Below, one piece after another: positions 63,871 to 64,000 of a stretch of 64,000 nucleotides of DNA. The DNA is from Symbiodinium microadriaticum (Eukaryota > Sar > Dinophyceae > Suessiales > Symbiodiniaceae), in the NCBI GenBank assembly GCA_001939145.1, contig LSRX01000533.1:292405-356404 (forward strand). Direction: 5' to 3'. Positions within the stretch are counted from its first letter, which is position 1. The number at the start of each line of letters is the position of its first letter. The translations under genes were made by a program, and so were the position numbers. The notes beneath the pieces are model-generated. The model made no database searches and was not told the origin of the DNA. It saw only the letters and a list, made by a program, of their open reading frames with translations.

Positions 63871-64000
63871 GGTCCCCTCCTCCCTCCGTAAGTTGATGCT
63901 TTCTTAATTCTTGGCAATGCCGAGCTGCCATAAATGTACTGGTTCAGGCCACCCCACGAAACAGCCTGGTGCCTCACCCCAGCACTGGGCGTGTTGCCTG

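Noticed and set aside
1-64000. tRNA, rRNA and bacterial-type operon signals
   Set aside because: I looked for tRNA-like cloverleaf ends, rRNA-like stretches and Shine-Dalgarno-led operons and saw none I could support; the gene structure is eukaryotic throughout.

Overview
The window reads as nuclear DNA of a dinoflagellate, most likely a Symbiodiniaceae/Suessiales-type alga. Four things in the sequence point there: an exact 21-base match to the dinoflagellate spliced leader (DinoSL) at 7661-7681; introns that mostly begin with GC or GA and end AG followed by G; short exons (21-130 nt) separated by short introns; and almost every recognisable gene lying on the minus strand, as in dinoflagellate one-way gene arrays. 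Many exons were placed by matching family motifs and reading phase across both splice sites, with no transcript data.

Layout, left to right (all genes minus strand). 1-1270 is a (TGTGCG)n array. 1.3-2.0 kb holds coiled-coil exons; 3.7-5.3 kb ankyrin exons; 6.6-8.4 kb is CT-rich repeat DNA carrying the DinoSL. 8.7-12.3 kb has coiled-coil fragments, a gene with a conserved SHQ/HPDP domain, and a PAS domain split over two exons. 12.5-13.25 kb is simple and minisatellite repeat. 15.07-16.64 kb is a complete five-exon PhzF-like gene.

20.7-40.4 kb is one gene for the TFIIH helicase XPD/ERCC2. Its 5' exons lie at 40.38-36.90 kb and its 3' exons at 25.76-20.73 kb. The 11.1-kb intron between them cuts the DEAH box and holds several same-strand genes: a small membrane protein, an MFS transporter, a ubiquitin-like/dynein-stalk-like/HEAT protein, two unrecognised genes, a HEAT-repeat exon, an element bounded by inverted repeat arrays, and a FIST-domain gene.

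40.9-41.8 kb is a multi-PAS gene. 44.5-50.1 kb has unknown genes and a membrane-anchored alpha/beta-hydrolase. 50.5-54.5 kb is a CNG/HCN-like channel with a non-GYG pore. 55-58.7 kb has unknown genes, 59.8-60.8 kb a J-domain protein with a C2H2 finger, 61.2 kb a further PAS exon, and the right edge a laminin-B-like exon pair.

The genes do not form a pathway. Their shared feature is transcriptional direction, which fits long polycistronic transcripts resolved by SL trans-splicing.
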